Shown here piece by piece: positions 56,596-64,000 of a DNA stretch of 64,000 nucleotides. The notes below the pieces were generated by a model. That model made no database searches. It saw nothing but the letters and a program-made list of their open reading frames with translations, and was not told where the DNA came from. Source of the DNA: Mycobacterium paraense (GTDB taxonomy: Bacteria > Actinomycetota > Actinomycetes > Mycobacteriales > Mycobacteriaceae); NCBI RefSeq assembly GCF_002101815.1, contig NZ_LQPM01000011.1, positions 1-64,000 of the forward strand. The letters run 5' to 3'. Position 1 is the first letter of the stretch. Every line of letters begins with the position of its first letter. The position numbers and the translations under genes were made by a program.

Positions 56596-59216
56596 AGCTG
56601 CACCGCCTCGCCCTGAGGAACTACCGGGGCATCGCGCACCGCGAGATCGAGTTTCCCGACCACGGTGTGGTGGTGGTCAGCGGCGCCAACGAGATCGGCA
56701 AGACGTCGATGATCGAGGCGCTCGATTTGCTCCTGGAATCGCGGGACCGCTCCACCAAGAAGGAAGTCAAGCAGGTCAAGCCCACCCACAGCGACGTGGG
56801 TTCCGAGGTCAGCGCCGAAATGAGTTGCGGACCTTATCGTTTCGTCTATCGCAAACGGTTCCACAAGAAATGCGAGACGGAGCTGACGGTGCTGGCGCCG
56901 CGGCGCGAACAGCTGACCGGCGACGAGGCCCACGAACGGGTCCGCGCGATGCTGGCCGAGACGGTGGACAACGACCTGTGGCACGCCCAGCGGGTGCTGC
57001 AGGCCACGTCGACGGCGGCGGTGGATCTGTCCGGATGCGACGCGCTGTCGCGCGCGCTCGACGTCGCGGCCTCGAGCTCCCAGGCCGCCGCCGCGCTGCA
57101 GGGCACCGAGCCGCTGCTGATCGAGCGCATCGACGCCGAGTACGGCCGCTACTTCACCCCCACGGGGCGCCCCACCGGCGAGTGGGCCGCCGCCATTGCG
57201 CGGCTGGCCGACGCCGAGGCCGCGGTGGCGCAATGCGTTGCGGCGGTTGCCGAGGTCGACGACCGGGTGCGCCGCCACGCCGAGCTGACCGAGCAGGTCG
57301 CCGAGCTGTCGCAGCAGCGGGCCGCCGTCGGCCCCCGGCTGCTCGCCGCGCAGGCCGCCGCGAAAAGGATCGCCGAGCTCACCAACCAGGCGCGCGAGGC
57401 CGGGCTGGTCGCCGAGGCGGCCGCCGCGACCGGTGCCGCGTCCGCCGCCGCGCACGACGGGCGCGCGCGCCTGCTCGCCGAAATCCAAAGCCGCACAGCA
57501 GCCGTCGCCGCCGCCGCGGCCGAGGCGCAACAGGCCGAAGAGGCGCATGCCGCCGCCAAAGCCGAAGCGCAAACCGCCGCCGCCGCGGCCGAGCAGGCCG
57601 CCCAGCTGCTGGCCGACCTGCAACGCCGCACCGAATCCGCCCGGCGCGCCGTCGATCAGCTGGCGGCCCGCGAGGAGGCCGACCGGTTGGCCGCCCGGTT
57701 GGCCCGGATCGCGGCCATCGAGCGCGACCGCGACCGGGTCTGCGCGGAGCTCTCCGCGGTGGCCATCACCGACGCGCTGCTGCGGCGCATCGAGGACGCC
57801 GCGGCCGCCGCCGACCGCATCGGCGGGCAGCTGGCGTTGACGTCCGCCGCGGTGGAGTTCACCGCCATCGCCGACGTCGAGCTCGCCGCCGGCGACCGAC
57901 GGGTGTTGCTGCCCGCGGGCCAAAGCTGGTCGATCACGGCGACCGGCCCCACCACCGTCGAGGTCCCCGGCCTGCTGACGGCGCGGATCACTCCCGGCGC
58001 GACCACCCTCGACATTCAAGCCAAATACGCTGCGGCGCAAGCGGAGCTGGCCGCGGCGTTGACAGCCGGCGGCGTGACCGACCTGACTGCGGCGCGATCC
58101 GCCGACGCGCGCCGCCGCGAGCTGCAGGGCTGCCGCGACCAGCTGGACGCCACCGTGGCCGGGCTCTGCGGCGACGAACAGGTCGACCAACTGCGGTCCC
58201 GGCTGGCGCAGCTGCGCGCCGATCAACCCGCCGAATCCGACGCCGTGACGCCCGAAGCCGCTCGCGCGGAACTGGCGGCCGCCGACCCCGCCCGGCAGGC
58301 CGCGACCGCGGAGTGCGAGGCGCGCCGCCGGGTCGCGGCGGCCGCCGACGCCGCGCTCGCCGAGGCGGCAACGCGGGCAACGGTTTTGCGGAACGCGGCG
58401 GAGGCGCAGCGCACCGAGCTGGACGCGGCCGCCGACCGGCTCGCCCGCGAGCGGGCGACGGTCAGCGACGAGGACCTCGCGTCGGCGGCCGACACGGGGC
58501 GCGGGGCGGCCGAGGCCGCGCGGCGCCGGGTCGCCGAGCTGGCCGACGAGCTGGCGGCCGCGGCGCCCGACACGGTCGCGGCCGAATTGGCCGCCGCCAC
58601 AGCGGAATCGAAGTCGCTGGACGACCGCTACGAAGACGCCGCGCGCGCGTTGCGCGAAATCGGCATCGAGCTCTCGGTATTCGGCACCGAGGGCCGCCAG
58701 GGCAAGCTGGACGCCGCGCAGACCGAACGCGAGCACGCTGCCGGCGAGCACGCCCGGGTCGGCAGCCGGGCCCGGGCCGCGCAGCTGCTGCGCTCGGTGA
58801 TGACGCGCCACCGCGACACCACCCGGCAGCGCTACGTCGAGCCGTACCGCGCCGAACTGCAGCGCCTCGGCCGCCCGGTGTTCGGCCCCACCTTCGAGGT
58901 CGACGTCGACAGCGACCTGTGCATCCGCAGCCGCACGCTGGACGGGGTCACGGTGCCCTACGACTCGCTGTCGGGCGGGGCCAAGGAGCAGCTCGGCATC
59001 CTGGCGCGGCTGGCCGGCGCGGCGCTGGTCGCCAAGGAGGACAGCGTTCCGGTGGTGGTCGACGACGCCCTGGGCTTCACCGACCCCGATCGGCTGGCCC
59101 GGATGGGGCGGGTCTTCGACACGATGGGCGCCCACGGACAGGTGATCGTGCTGACGTGCAGCCCCGACCGGTACGACGGTGTCACCGGCGCCCACCGCAT
59201 CCACCTCAACGTTTAG
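56592..59216 (+). CDS. SbcC/Rad50-like ATPase (Rv1278 ortholog)
   Basis: Protein of 874 residues of the SMC/RecN type. N-terminal ATPase half with a Walker A variant SGANEIGKTSMIEAL near 30-45, two long Ala/Glu/Arg-rich coiled-coil stretches (about 195-360 and 490-710), and a C-terminal half with the signature DSLSGGAKEQLGIL and Walker B PVVVDDALGFTD. The hinge between the coils (ADVELAAGDRRVLLPAGQSW) is a small globular domain rather than a zinc hook, since no CxxC is present. Works with the SbcD-like nuclease encoded just upstream. GTG start chosen by the four-base overlap. Confidence 0.93.
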   Translation: MKLHRLALRNYRGIAHREIEFPDHGVVVVSGANEIGKTSMIEALDLLLESRDRSTKKEVKQVKPTHSDVGSEVSAEMSCGPYRFVYRKRFHKKCETELTVLAPRREQLTGDEAHERVRAMLAETVDNDLWHAQRVLQATSTAAVDLSGCDALSRALDVAASSSQAAAALQGTEPLLIERIDAEYGRYFTPTGRPTGEWAAAIARLADAEAAVAQCVAAVAEVDDRVRRHAELTEQVAELSQQRAAVGPRLLAAQAAAKRIAELTNQAREAGLVAEAAAATGAASAAAHDGRARLLAEIQSRTAAVAAAAAEAQQAEEAHAAAKAEAQTAAAAAEQAAQLLADLQRRTESARRAVDQLAAREEADRLAARLARIAAIERDRDRVCAELSAVAITDALLRRIEDAAAAADRIGGQLALTSAAVEFTAIADVELAAGDRRVLLPAGQSWSITATGPTTVEVPGLLTARITPGATTLDIQAKYAAAQAELAAALTAGGVTDLTAARSADARRRELQGCRDQLDATVAGLCGDEQVDQLRSRLAQLRADQPAESDAVTPEAARAELAAADPARQAATAECEARRRVAAAADAALAEAATRATVLRNAAEAQRTELDAAADRLARERATVSDEDLASAADTGRGAAEAARRRVAELADELAAAAPDTVAAELAAATAESKSLDDRYEDAARALREIGIELSVFGTEGRQGKLDAAQTEREHAAGEHARVGSRARAAQLLRSVMTRHRDTTRQRYVEPYRAELQRLGRPVFGPTFEVDVDSDLCIRSRTLDGVTVPYDSLSGGAKEQLGILARLAGAALVAKEDSVPVVVDDALGFTDPDRLARMGRVFDTMGAHGQVIVLTCSPDRYDGVTGAHRIHLNV

Positions 59217-59275
59217 CGTTCGGCGCCCGACGGTACTTGTCTTTAGGGTGAGTGATCGATGGCGGGACACGGCGT

Positions 59276-60529
59276 ATGACCATGAGCGCGAAACGGCGTC
59301 GGCAGCACGAAAAGCTGGCCGCGTTGCCCGGTGTGCGGCCGGTGCGCCGGCCGGTCTCGCCCGGTAGCTCCGAACAGTTCGACCTCTACTACGTGCGCAG
59401 CGGCCGCAAGTCCGCCCAGCCGCTGGTGATCATCCCGGGTGGCCCGGGGGTGGCGTCGGTCCAGATGTACAAGGGACTGCGGCGCCGGGCGGCCGCGGCC
59501 GGCCTGGACGTCATCATGATCGAGCATCGCGGCGTGGGATTGTCGCGTCACGACGACTCGGGCGCCGACCTGCCGCCGCGCGCGCTCACCGTGAACCAGG
59601 TCGTCGACGACGTCGCGGCGGTGCTCGACGACGCCCGCGTCGACTCCGCCGTCATCTATGGGACGTCGTACGGCACCTACATCGCGGCCGGGGTCGGCGT
59701 GCGCCATCCGGGCCGGGTCCAGGCGATGGTCCTGGATTCGCCGCTGCTGTCGAGGCACGACATCGTGATCGTGCGACGGGCGATCCGCCGGCTGCTGCTG
59801 CGCGGCGACAGCCCCGAAACCGCCCCGCTGGCCCCCAAAGTCCGCAAGCTCGTTGACGCCGGCGTGATGACGGCCGCGGCCACGCAGGTCGTCGCGACGA
59901 TCTACGGCTATGGCGGCGCCACGCTGCTCGATCGCCAACTGGACCTGCTGCTGGAGAACCGGAAGCTGTTGTGGTGGGCGATATCCCAGTTCGCCACCCT
60001 GGGCAACCTGCCGTTCCGCTACGAGGAGGATTTGGTCAGCCGCATCGCGTTCCGCGAGCTCGACTACGCCGCCCACCCCGACGGCCTGCCGCTCGATCCT
60101 GCGGTGGCCGAACGTGAAACCCGCACCCAGAAAGTGTCTTTCGAGGACGAACCGTACGACCTGCCGGCCGAGATGCCGCATTTCACGTGGCCGACGGCGG
60201 TGCTCTCCGGCGGCCGGGATCTGATCACCCCGCCGCCGGTCGCCCAGCGGGTGGCGTCCCTGATCCCTCGCGCGGAGCTGTTGAAACTTCCCACCATGGC
60301 CCACAGCGCGCTGGACTTTCGCGAACCCGCGGCGCTGGCGGTCGCGCGCTCGGTGTGCCGGGGCGAATTCGAGGGCCTGGCCGCCCAGGCGCCCGCGCTG
60401 GATGCGCTGCCGCCCCGGCCCTCAATTCGCCTGCTGTGGAAGGCGATCGAGGTGGCCGCCATCGCCGAGGCCGCCCTGCCCGCCGTGCGGGTCCCGATGC
60501 TGTCGCGGTGGCGGCTCAGTTCCGCATGA
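59276..60529 (+). CDS. Alpha/beta-hydrolase, proline iminopeptidase-like
   Basis: Protein of about 417 residues. HGGP-type oxyanion region IIPGGPGVASVQMYKG, then EHRGVGLSRHD, nucleophile elbow IYGTSYGTY, acid in LSGGRDLITPP and the His in PTMAHSALDF. This is the S33 peptidase / hydrolase pattern. No signal peptide is evident; a basic N-terminus (AKRRRQHEKL) precedes the domain. Substrate unknown. In M. tuberculosis the same place is occupied by a GMC-type oxidoreductase (Rv1279), so the content differs here. The gene's end overlaps the end of oppA by 14 bases. The ATG at 59276 was preferred over a GTG at 59252. Confidence 0.87.
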   Translation: MTMSAKRRRQHEKLAALPGVRPVRRPVSPGSSEQFDLYYVRSGRKSAQPLVIIPGGPGVASVQMYKGLRRRAAAAGLDVIMIEHRGVGLSRHDDSGADLPPRALTVNQVVDDVAAVLDDARVDSAVIYGTSYGTYIAAGVGVRHPGRVQAMVLDSPLLSRHDIVIVRRAIRRLLLRGDSPETAPLAPKVRKLVDAGVMTAAATQVVATIYGYGGATLLDRQLDLLLENRKLLWWAISQFATLGNLPFRYEEDLVSRIAFRELDYAAHPDGLPLDPAVAERETRTQKVSFEDEPYDLPAEMPHFTWPTAVLSGGRDLITPPPVAQRVASLIPRAELLKLPTMAHSALDFREPAALAVARSVCRGEFEGLAAQAPALDALPPRPSIRLLWKAIEVAAIAEAALPAVRVPMLSRWRLSSA

Positions 60530-62255
60530 AGCCGATCGCGGTGTAGTTCAGGTCGGCGAGGCCGACGGCGCCGAAGTTGGCCAGCGTGCTGCGCACCGCG
60601 ACGTCGCCGGGGGACTGGGTCAGCGGCAGGCTGAACCCCTCGGCCCAGATGAGCTTGTCGAGGTCGTTGGCCAGCGCCCGCGCCTTGGCGGGATCGAGCT
60701 CTTCGAGCGTCCGCTCGATCGCGGCGTCGATCTCCGGGCTGCCGATCTTGCCGAAGTTGCTCGCCCCGTCGGACTGGTAGATCTGGGTCAGCGACGACAG
60801 CGGGAACGCGTCGCCCAGCCAACCGAATTGGGCGATGTCGAACGCTCCGACGTTGATGTAGTTGGTGAAAAAGCCGCTGCCGGACCTCGCGACCAGTTCC
60901 AGCTTGACCCCGATCTGGGCGAGGCTGTGCTGGGCGATCTGCGCGAACACCCGGCTGCCCTGCGCGTCGTAGAACAGGTCGCGGATGACGAGCTGACGGC
61001 CGTCCTTCTCCCGGAATTGGCCGTTGAGTTTCCAGCCCAGCTGGTCCAATTCCCGGCTCGCCGCGGCGGGGTCGTAGGGGACGATGAAGCTGTTGTCCTG
61101 GTAGCCCTCCTGCCCGGCGACGTAGATGTGGTTACCCAGCGCCACCGGGTTGTTGGTCAGCCCGTACTGGACGACCTTGGCGATGGTCTGCCGGTCGATG
61201 CCCTTGGACACGGCGACGCGCAGCGCCCTGTCCTCCAGGATCGCCCCGTGGGCTCCGTTGAAGGTGAAGTGCGACCAACTCGGTGCGGGCGCGCGGCGGA
61301 TCGAAATGCCCTTGGTGCGTTGGGCGATCGTCAGCTGGTCCACGGTGCCGATGCCGGTCGCGTCGATCGTGTTGTTCTGCAGCGCCGGCAGCCGCGCCGC
61401 GTCGTCGAGCACCAGGTAGGTGATGCTGTCCAGGCGCGGCCGCGCACCCCACCATTTCGGGTTGCGGGTCAACGTGATTCGCTGCGTGGTGCGGTCCAGC
61501 GACGACACGACGAACGGGCCGGCCGACGGGCCGGGGCCGTCGAGCTGGCCCTTGTTGAACACCTCGGGCGTGGTGGTCATGCTGGCCGGCAGCAGCATGC
61601 CGTTGCCGGCGAACATGCCGCGCCACTCGGCGTACGGCTTCGCGAAGGTCATGACGGCCTGCCGGTCGTCCACCCCGCGGGTGACCGATGCGACGCGGTC
61701 CGCGCCGCCGGGCCCGGCGATCTCGAAGTTCTTGTCGGCGCCGGACAGGGCGTGGATCTGGCTCTCGATGTCGCGCCAGGTGACCGGCGTGCCGTCGGAC
61801 CACACGGCCTTCGGGTTGATGGTGTAGGTGACCACCTGTGGGTTGGTCCCGGTGAGCTCGACGCTGGTGAAGTAGTCGGTGTCGACGGTCGTCGACCCGT
61901 CCGGCCCGATGACGAACGCGCGCGGCAGGGTCGCCTTCATCATCCCGGCCACCTCGGCCGAATTGCCGTCGATGCTCAGGATGTTGAAGTTCGGCGGAAA
62001 GTCGCTGAGCGCCAGCCGCAGGTTGCCGCCGTCCTGCAGCGCGGCGGGGTTTTGCGGATTGACGTCGCTGGTGGTGCCGATCGAGGCGTTGTTGCCGGTC
62101 GGGGCCGCCAGGTTGATGGCCGGCGAGCACCCGGTCAGCGCCAAACCGGCGATCACCGACAGGCTCAACACCCGTCGAGCCTGCGTCCAGAGCGTGGATT
62201 TGCCCCTAAACCACGCTCTGGGCTCAGTCTCGGTGCCGGACCGGGCGCTAGACAT
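60516..62255 (-). CDS. oppA: Oligopeptide-binding lipoprotein OppA
   Basis: Substrate-binding component of the oligopeptide ABC importer, 579 residues. The signal ([14 protein letters not shown]) ends with lipobox LTGC. The mature part belongs to solute-binding family 5 ([56 protein letters not shown]) and closely follows Rv1280c. It captures peptides outside the membrane for the permease. The ATG at 62255 lies inside the end of oppD (8-base overlap), so the two are translationally coupled. Confidence 0.95.
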   Translation of the reverse strand: MSSARSGTETEPRAWFRGKSTLWTQARRVLSLSVIAGLALTGCSPAINLAAPTGNNASIGTTSDVNPQNPAALQDGGNLRLALSDFPPNFNILSIDGNSAEVAGMMKATLPRAFVIGPDGSTTVDTDYFTSVELTGTNPQVVTYTINPKAVWSDGTPVTWRDIESQIHALSGADKNFEIAGPGGADRVASVTRGVDDRQAVMTFAKPYAEWRGMFAGNGMLLPASMTTTPEVFNKGQLDGPGPSAGPFVVSSLDRTTQRITLTRNPKWWGARPRLDSITYLVLDDAARLPALQNNTIDATGIGTVDQLTIAQRTKGISIRRAPAPSWSHFTFNGAHGAILEDRALRVAVSKGIDRQTIAKVVQYGLTNNPVALGNHIYVAGQEGYQDNSFIVPYDPAAASRELDQLGWKLNGQFREKDGRQLVIRDLFYDAQGSRVFAQIAQHSLAQIGVKLELVARSGSGFFTNYINVGAFDIAQFGWLGDAFPLSSLTQIYQSDGASNFGKIGSPEIDAAIERTLEELDPAKARALANDLDKLIWAEGFSLPLTQSPGDVAVRSTLANFGAVGLADLNYTAIGFMRN

Positions 62256-64000
62256 GTTTGCCCGGATCCGGTTGGGGCACCGCGCCCAGCAGCTGCCGCG
62301 TGTAGTCGTGCTGCGGATTGCGGAACAGCTCCTCGCTGTCGCCCTGCTCCACGATCGCGCCGGCATGCATCACCGCGACCTGATGGGCCAGGTGCTTGAC
62401 CACGGAAAGGTCGTGGGAGACAAAAAGATACGACAGGCCGAACTGCTCCTGCAGGTCGAGCAGCAGGTTGATGATCCCGGCTTGGATCGACACGTCCAGC
62501 GCGGACACCGGTTCGTCGAGGGCCAGGATCTTGGGCTGCAGCGCCAGCGCCCGCGCGATGCCGATGCGCTGCTTCTGGCCGCCGGAAAACTCGGCGGGGT
62601 AGCGGGCCGCGTCGGCGCGGCGCAGGCCCACAATGTCGAGCAGCTCGGCGGCCCGCGCGAAGGTGGCGTTCTTGTCGAAGCCGTTGGCGCGCAACGGTTC
62701 GGCGAGCAGCTCGAAGACCGGCAGCCGCGGGTCCAGCGAGGCCACCGGGTCCTGGAACACGACCTGGATGTCGCGGCGCAGCGCGCGCCGGCTCGCCGGG
62801 GTCAACGAAGCCGCGTCATTGCCCAGCACCTCGATCGACCCGGCCTGCGGCGCAACCAGTTCCAGGATCTCGTGCAGCGTCGTCGATTTGCCCGAGCCGG
62901 ATTCACCGACGATGCCCAGGGTGCGGCCCTGGCGCAGCTCGAAGCTGATGCCGTCGACGGCGCGGACCTCCCCGACGGTGCGGCGCAGCACCACGCCCTT
63001 GGTCAGCTTGTAGGTCTTGACTAGATCGCGGACCCGCACGACGACGGAGTCGCAAGGAGCCGCCCGCGCGCGGGCGGCGGTGTTGACCCCGTAGATGTCC
63101 GCGGCGCTGCGCTCGCCCACCTGGTCGGTGCGGATGCAGGCCGCCCGGTGGTCCACGCCCACCTCGATCAACTCCGGCTCCGCGGCGCGGCATTCGTCGA
63201 TCACCAGCGGGCAGCGCGGCGCGAACGGGCAGCCCGGCTCGAGCCCGACCAGCGACGGCGGCGCGCCGGGGATGGGCACCAGCCGGGTGCCCTGGGCGGC
63301 GTCGAGCCGCGGCACCGACCCCAACAGCCCCACGGTGTACGGCATCTGGCGGCCGCGGTAAAGCTCGGTTACGCCGGCGAACTCGACGACCCGGCCGGCG
63401 TACATCACCAGCGCCCGGTCGGCGAACTCGGCGACCACACCGAGGTCGTGGGTGATGATGAGCACCCCGGCGCCGGTGACGTCGCGGGCGGTCTTGAGCA
63501 CGTCCAGAATCTGCGCCTGCACCGTCACGTCCAGGGCGGTGGTCGGCTCGTCGCAGATGAGCAGGTCGGGGTCGTTGGCGATCGCGATCGCGATGACGAC
63601 CCGCTGCCGTTCGCCGCCGGACAGCTCGTGGGGAAACGCGCGGGCGCGCCGCTCCGGCTGCGAGATGCCCACCAGCTCAAGCAGTTCCACCGCGCGCCGC
63701 CGGGCGCCCCTGCGGCCGACGTTCGGCTGGTGCACCTCGATCGCCTCGGCGATCTGGTCGCCGACGGTGTACACCGGTGTCAGCGCCGACATCGGGTCCT
63801 GGAACACCATGCCGACGGCCTTGCCGCGGAACCGCGACATCTCGTCGTCGCCGAGCCCCAGCAGTTCGGTGCCGTGCAACCGAACCGAACCGCGCACTCG
63901 CGCGTAGTCCGGCAGCAGCCCCACCACCGCCATGGCCGACACAGACTTGCCCGAGCCCGACTCGCCGACCATGGCCACCACCTCGCCGGGCTCGATGTGG
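62248..64000 (-). CDS. oppD: Oligopeptide ABC transporter ATP-binding protein OppD (5' end beyond the window)
   Basis: Double ATPase subunit of the oligopeptide importer. Domain 1: Walker [10 protein letters not shown], signature LSGGERQRV, Walker [13 protein letters not shown]. It is followed by the OppD/F-type C-terminal extension with cysteines ([17 protein letters not shown], typical of an iron-sulphur or metal site). Domain 2: Walker [10 protein letters not shown], signature [14 protein letters not shown], Walker [13 protein letters not shown]. Both sites look complete. The reading frame runs to the right edge, and the first few dozen codons are missing. It matches Rv1281c; oppC and oppB should follow outside the window. 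Confidence 0.95.
   Translation of the reverse strand, partial: HIEPGEVVAMVGESGSGKSVSAMAVVGLLPDYARVRGSVRLHGTELLGLGDDEMSRFRGKAVGMVFQDPMSALTPVYTVGDQIAEAIEVHQPNVGRRGARRRAVELLELVGISQPERRARAFPHELSGGERQRVVIAIAIANDPDLLICDEPTTALDVTVQAQILDVLKTARDVTGAGVLIITHDLGVVAEFADRALVMYAGRVVEFAGVTELYRGRQMPYTVGLLGSVPRLDAAQGTRLVPIPGAPPSLVGLEPGCPFAPRCPLVIDECRAAEPELIEVGVDHRAACIRTDQVGERSAADIYGVNTAARARAAPCDSVVVRVRDLVKTYKLTKGVVLRRTVGEVRAVDGISFELRQGRTLGIVGESGSGKSTTLHEILELVAPQAGSIEVLGNDAASLTPASRRALRRDIQVVFQDPVASLDPRLPVFELLAEPLRANGFDKNATFARAAELLDIVGLRRADAARYPAEFSGGQKQRIGIARALALQPKILALDEPVSALDVSIQAGIINLLLDLQEQFGLSYLFVSHDLSVVKHLAHQVAVMHAGAIVEQGDSEELFRNPQHDYTRQLLGAVPQPDPGKHV

Noticed and set aside
58100..58700. Ala-rich stretch of the SbcC-like protein as a separate low-complexity or transferred domain
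   Set aside because: It is the regular second coiled-coil arm of the Rad50/SbcC fold.

Overview
The window is a high-GC actinobacterial chromosome segment that follows, gene by gene, the kgd-to-oppD stretch of Mycobacterium tuberculosis (roughly Rv1248c to Rv1281c). Recognised landmarks in order are kgd, a membrane protein, an MFS exporter, a RecB-like nuclease-helicase, lprE, deaD, an acyltransferase, a TetR regulator with cyp130, a FAD oxidoreductase, tap, udgB, a deazaflavin reductase, a HIT protein, amiB2, an acid-sensing adenylyl cyclase, pknH, embR, two ABC exporters, lprB/lprC, a SixA-type phosphatase, an SbcD/SbcC-like pair and oppA/oppD. Three PE_PGRS genes and a PE-hydrolase point to a slow-growing Mycobacterium outside the PE_PGRS-poor M. 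avium group. The species cannot be settled from this window.

On this core sit lineage-specific blocks. (i) 4.0-7.2 kb: a PE_PGRS gene stands between kgd and the Rv1249c-type gene, with a decayed second copy of that gene's 3' end on its far side. (ii) 17.3-23.8 kb: a DHA2 exporter, an OlsB-like N-acyltransferase and an ornithine/lysine N-hydroxylase are tightly joined to deaD and the membrane acyltransferase, followed by a second PE_PGRS. This looks like an NRPS-free pathway to an acylated N-hydroxy amino acid and is the best candidate for an undescribed system. (iii) 30.3-35.5 kb: a luciferase-like oxidoreductase and a 1320-residue cyclic-di-GMP enzyme with two membrane modules, two GGDEF domains and one EAL domain. 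(iv) 41.9-44.3 kb: a second PknH-like kinase, separated from pknH by a frameshifted methyltransferase; the two kinases share a 166-bp block identical at every base. (v) 52.4-55.3 kb: a third PE_PGRS and a convergent PE-hydrolase between the sixA-like and sbcD-like genes. (vi) 59.3-60.5 kb: an alpha/beta-hydrolase where M. tuberculosis has a GMC oxidoreductase; lprA is also missing from its expected place.

Regulation is visible in several places. At least seven genes start exactly six or seven bases after a TANNNT -10 element, the layout of leaderless mycobacterial transcripts. A perfect 9-bp inverted repeat covers the cyp130 start next to its TetR gene. A WhiB7-type promoter lies before tap. 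Two tandem start-stop (ATGTAA) units lie directly before the Rv1265-like gene. Two strong hairpins (7135-7178 and 46491-46522) look like terminators, and two palindromic intergenic repeat clusters occur at 25.6 and 30.3 kb. No tRNA, rRNA, insertion sequence, phage gene or CRISPR array was seen.
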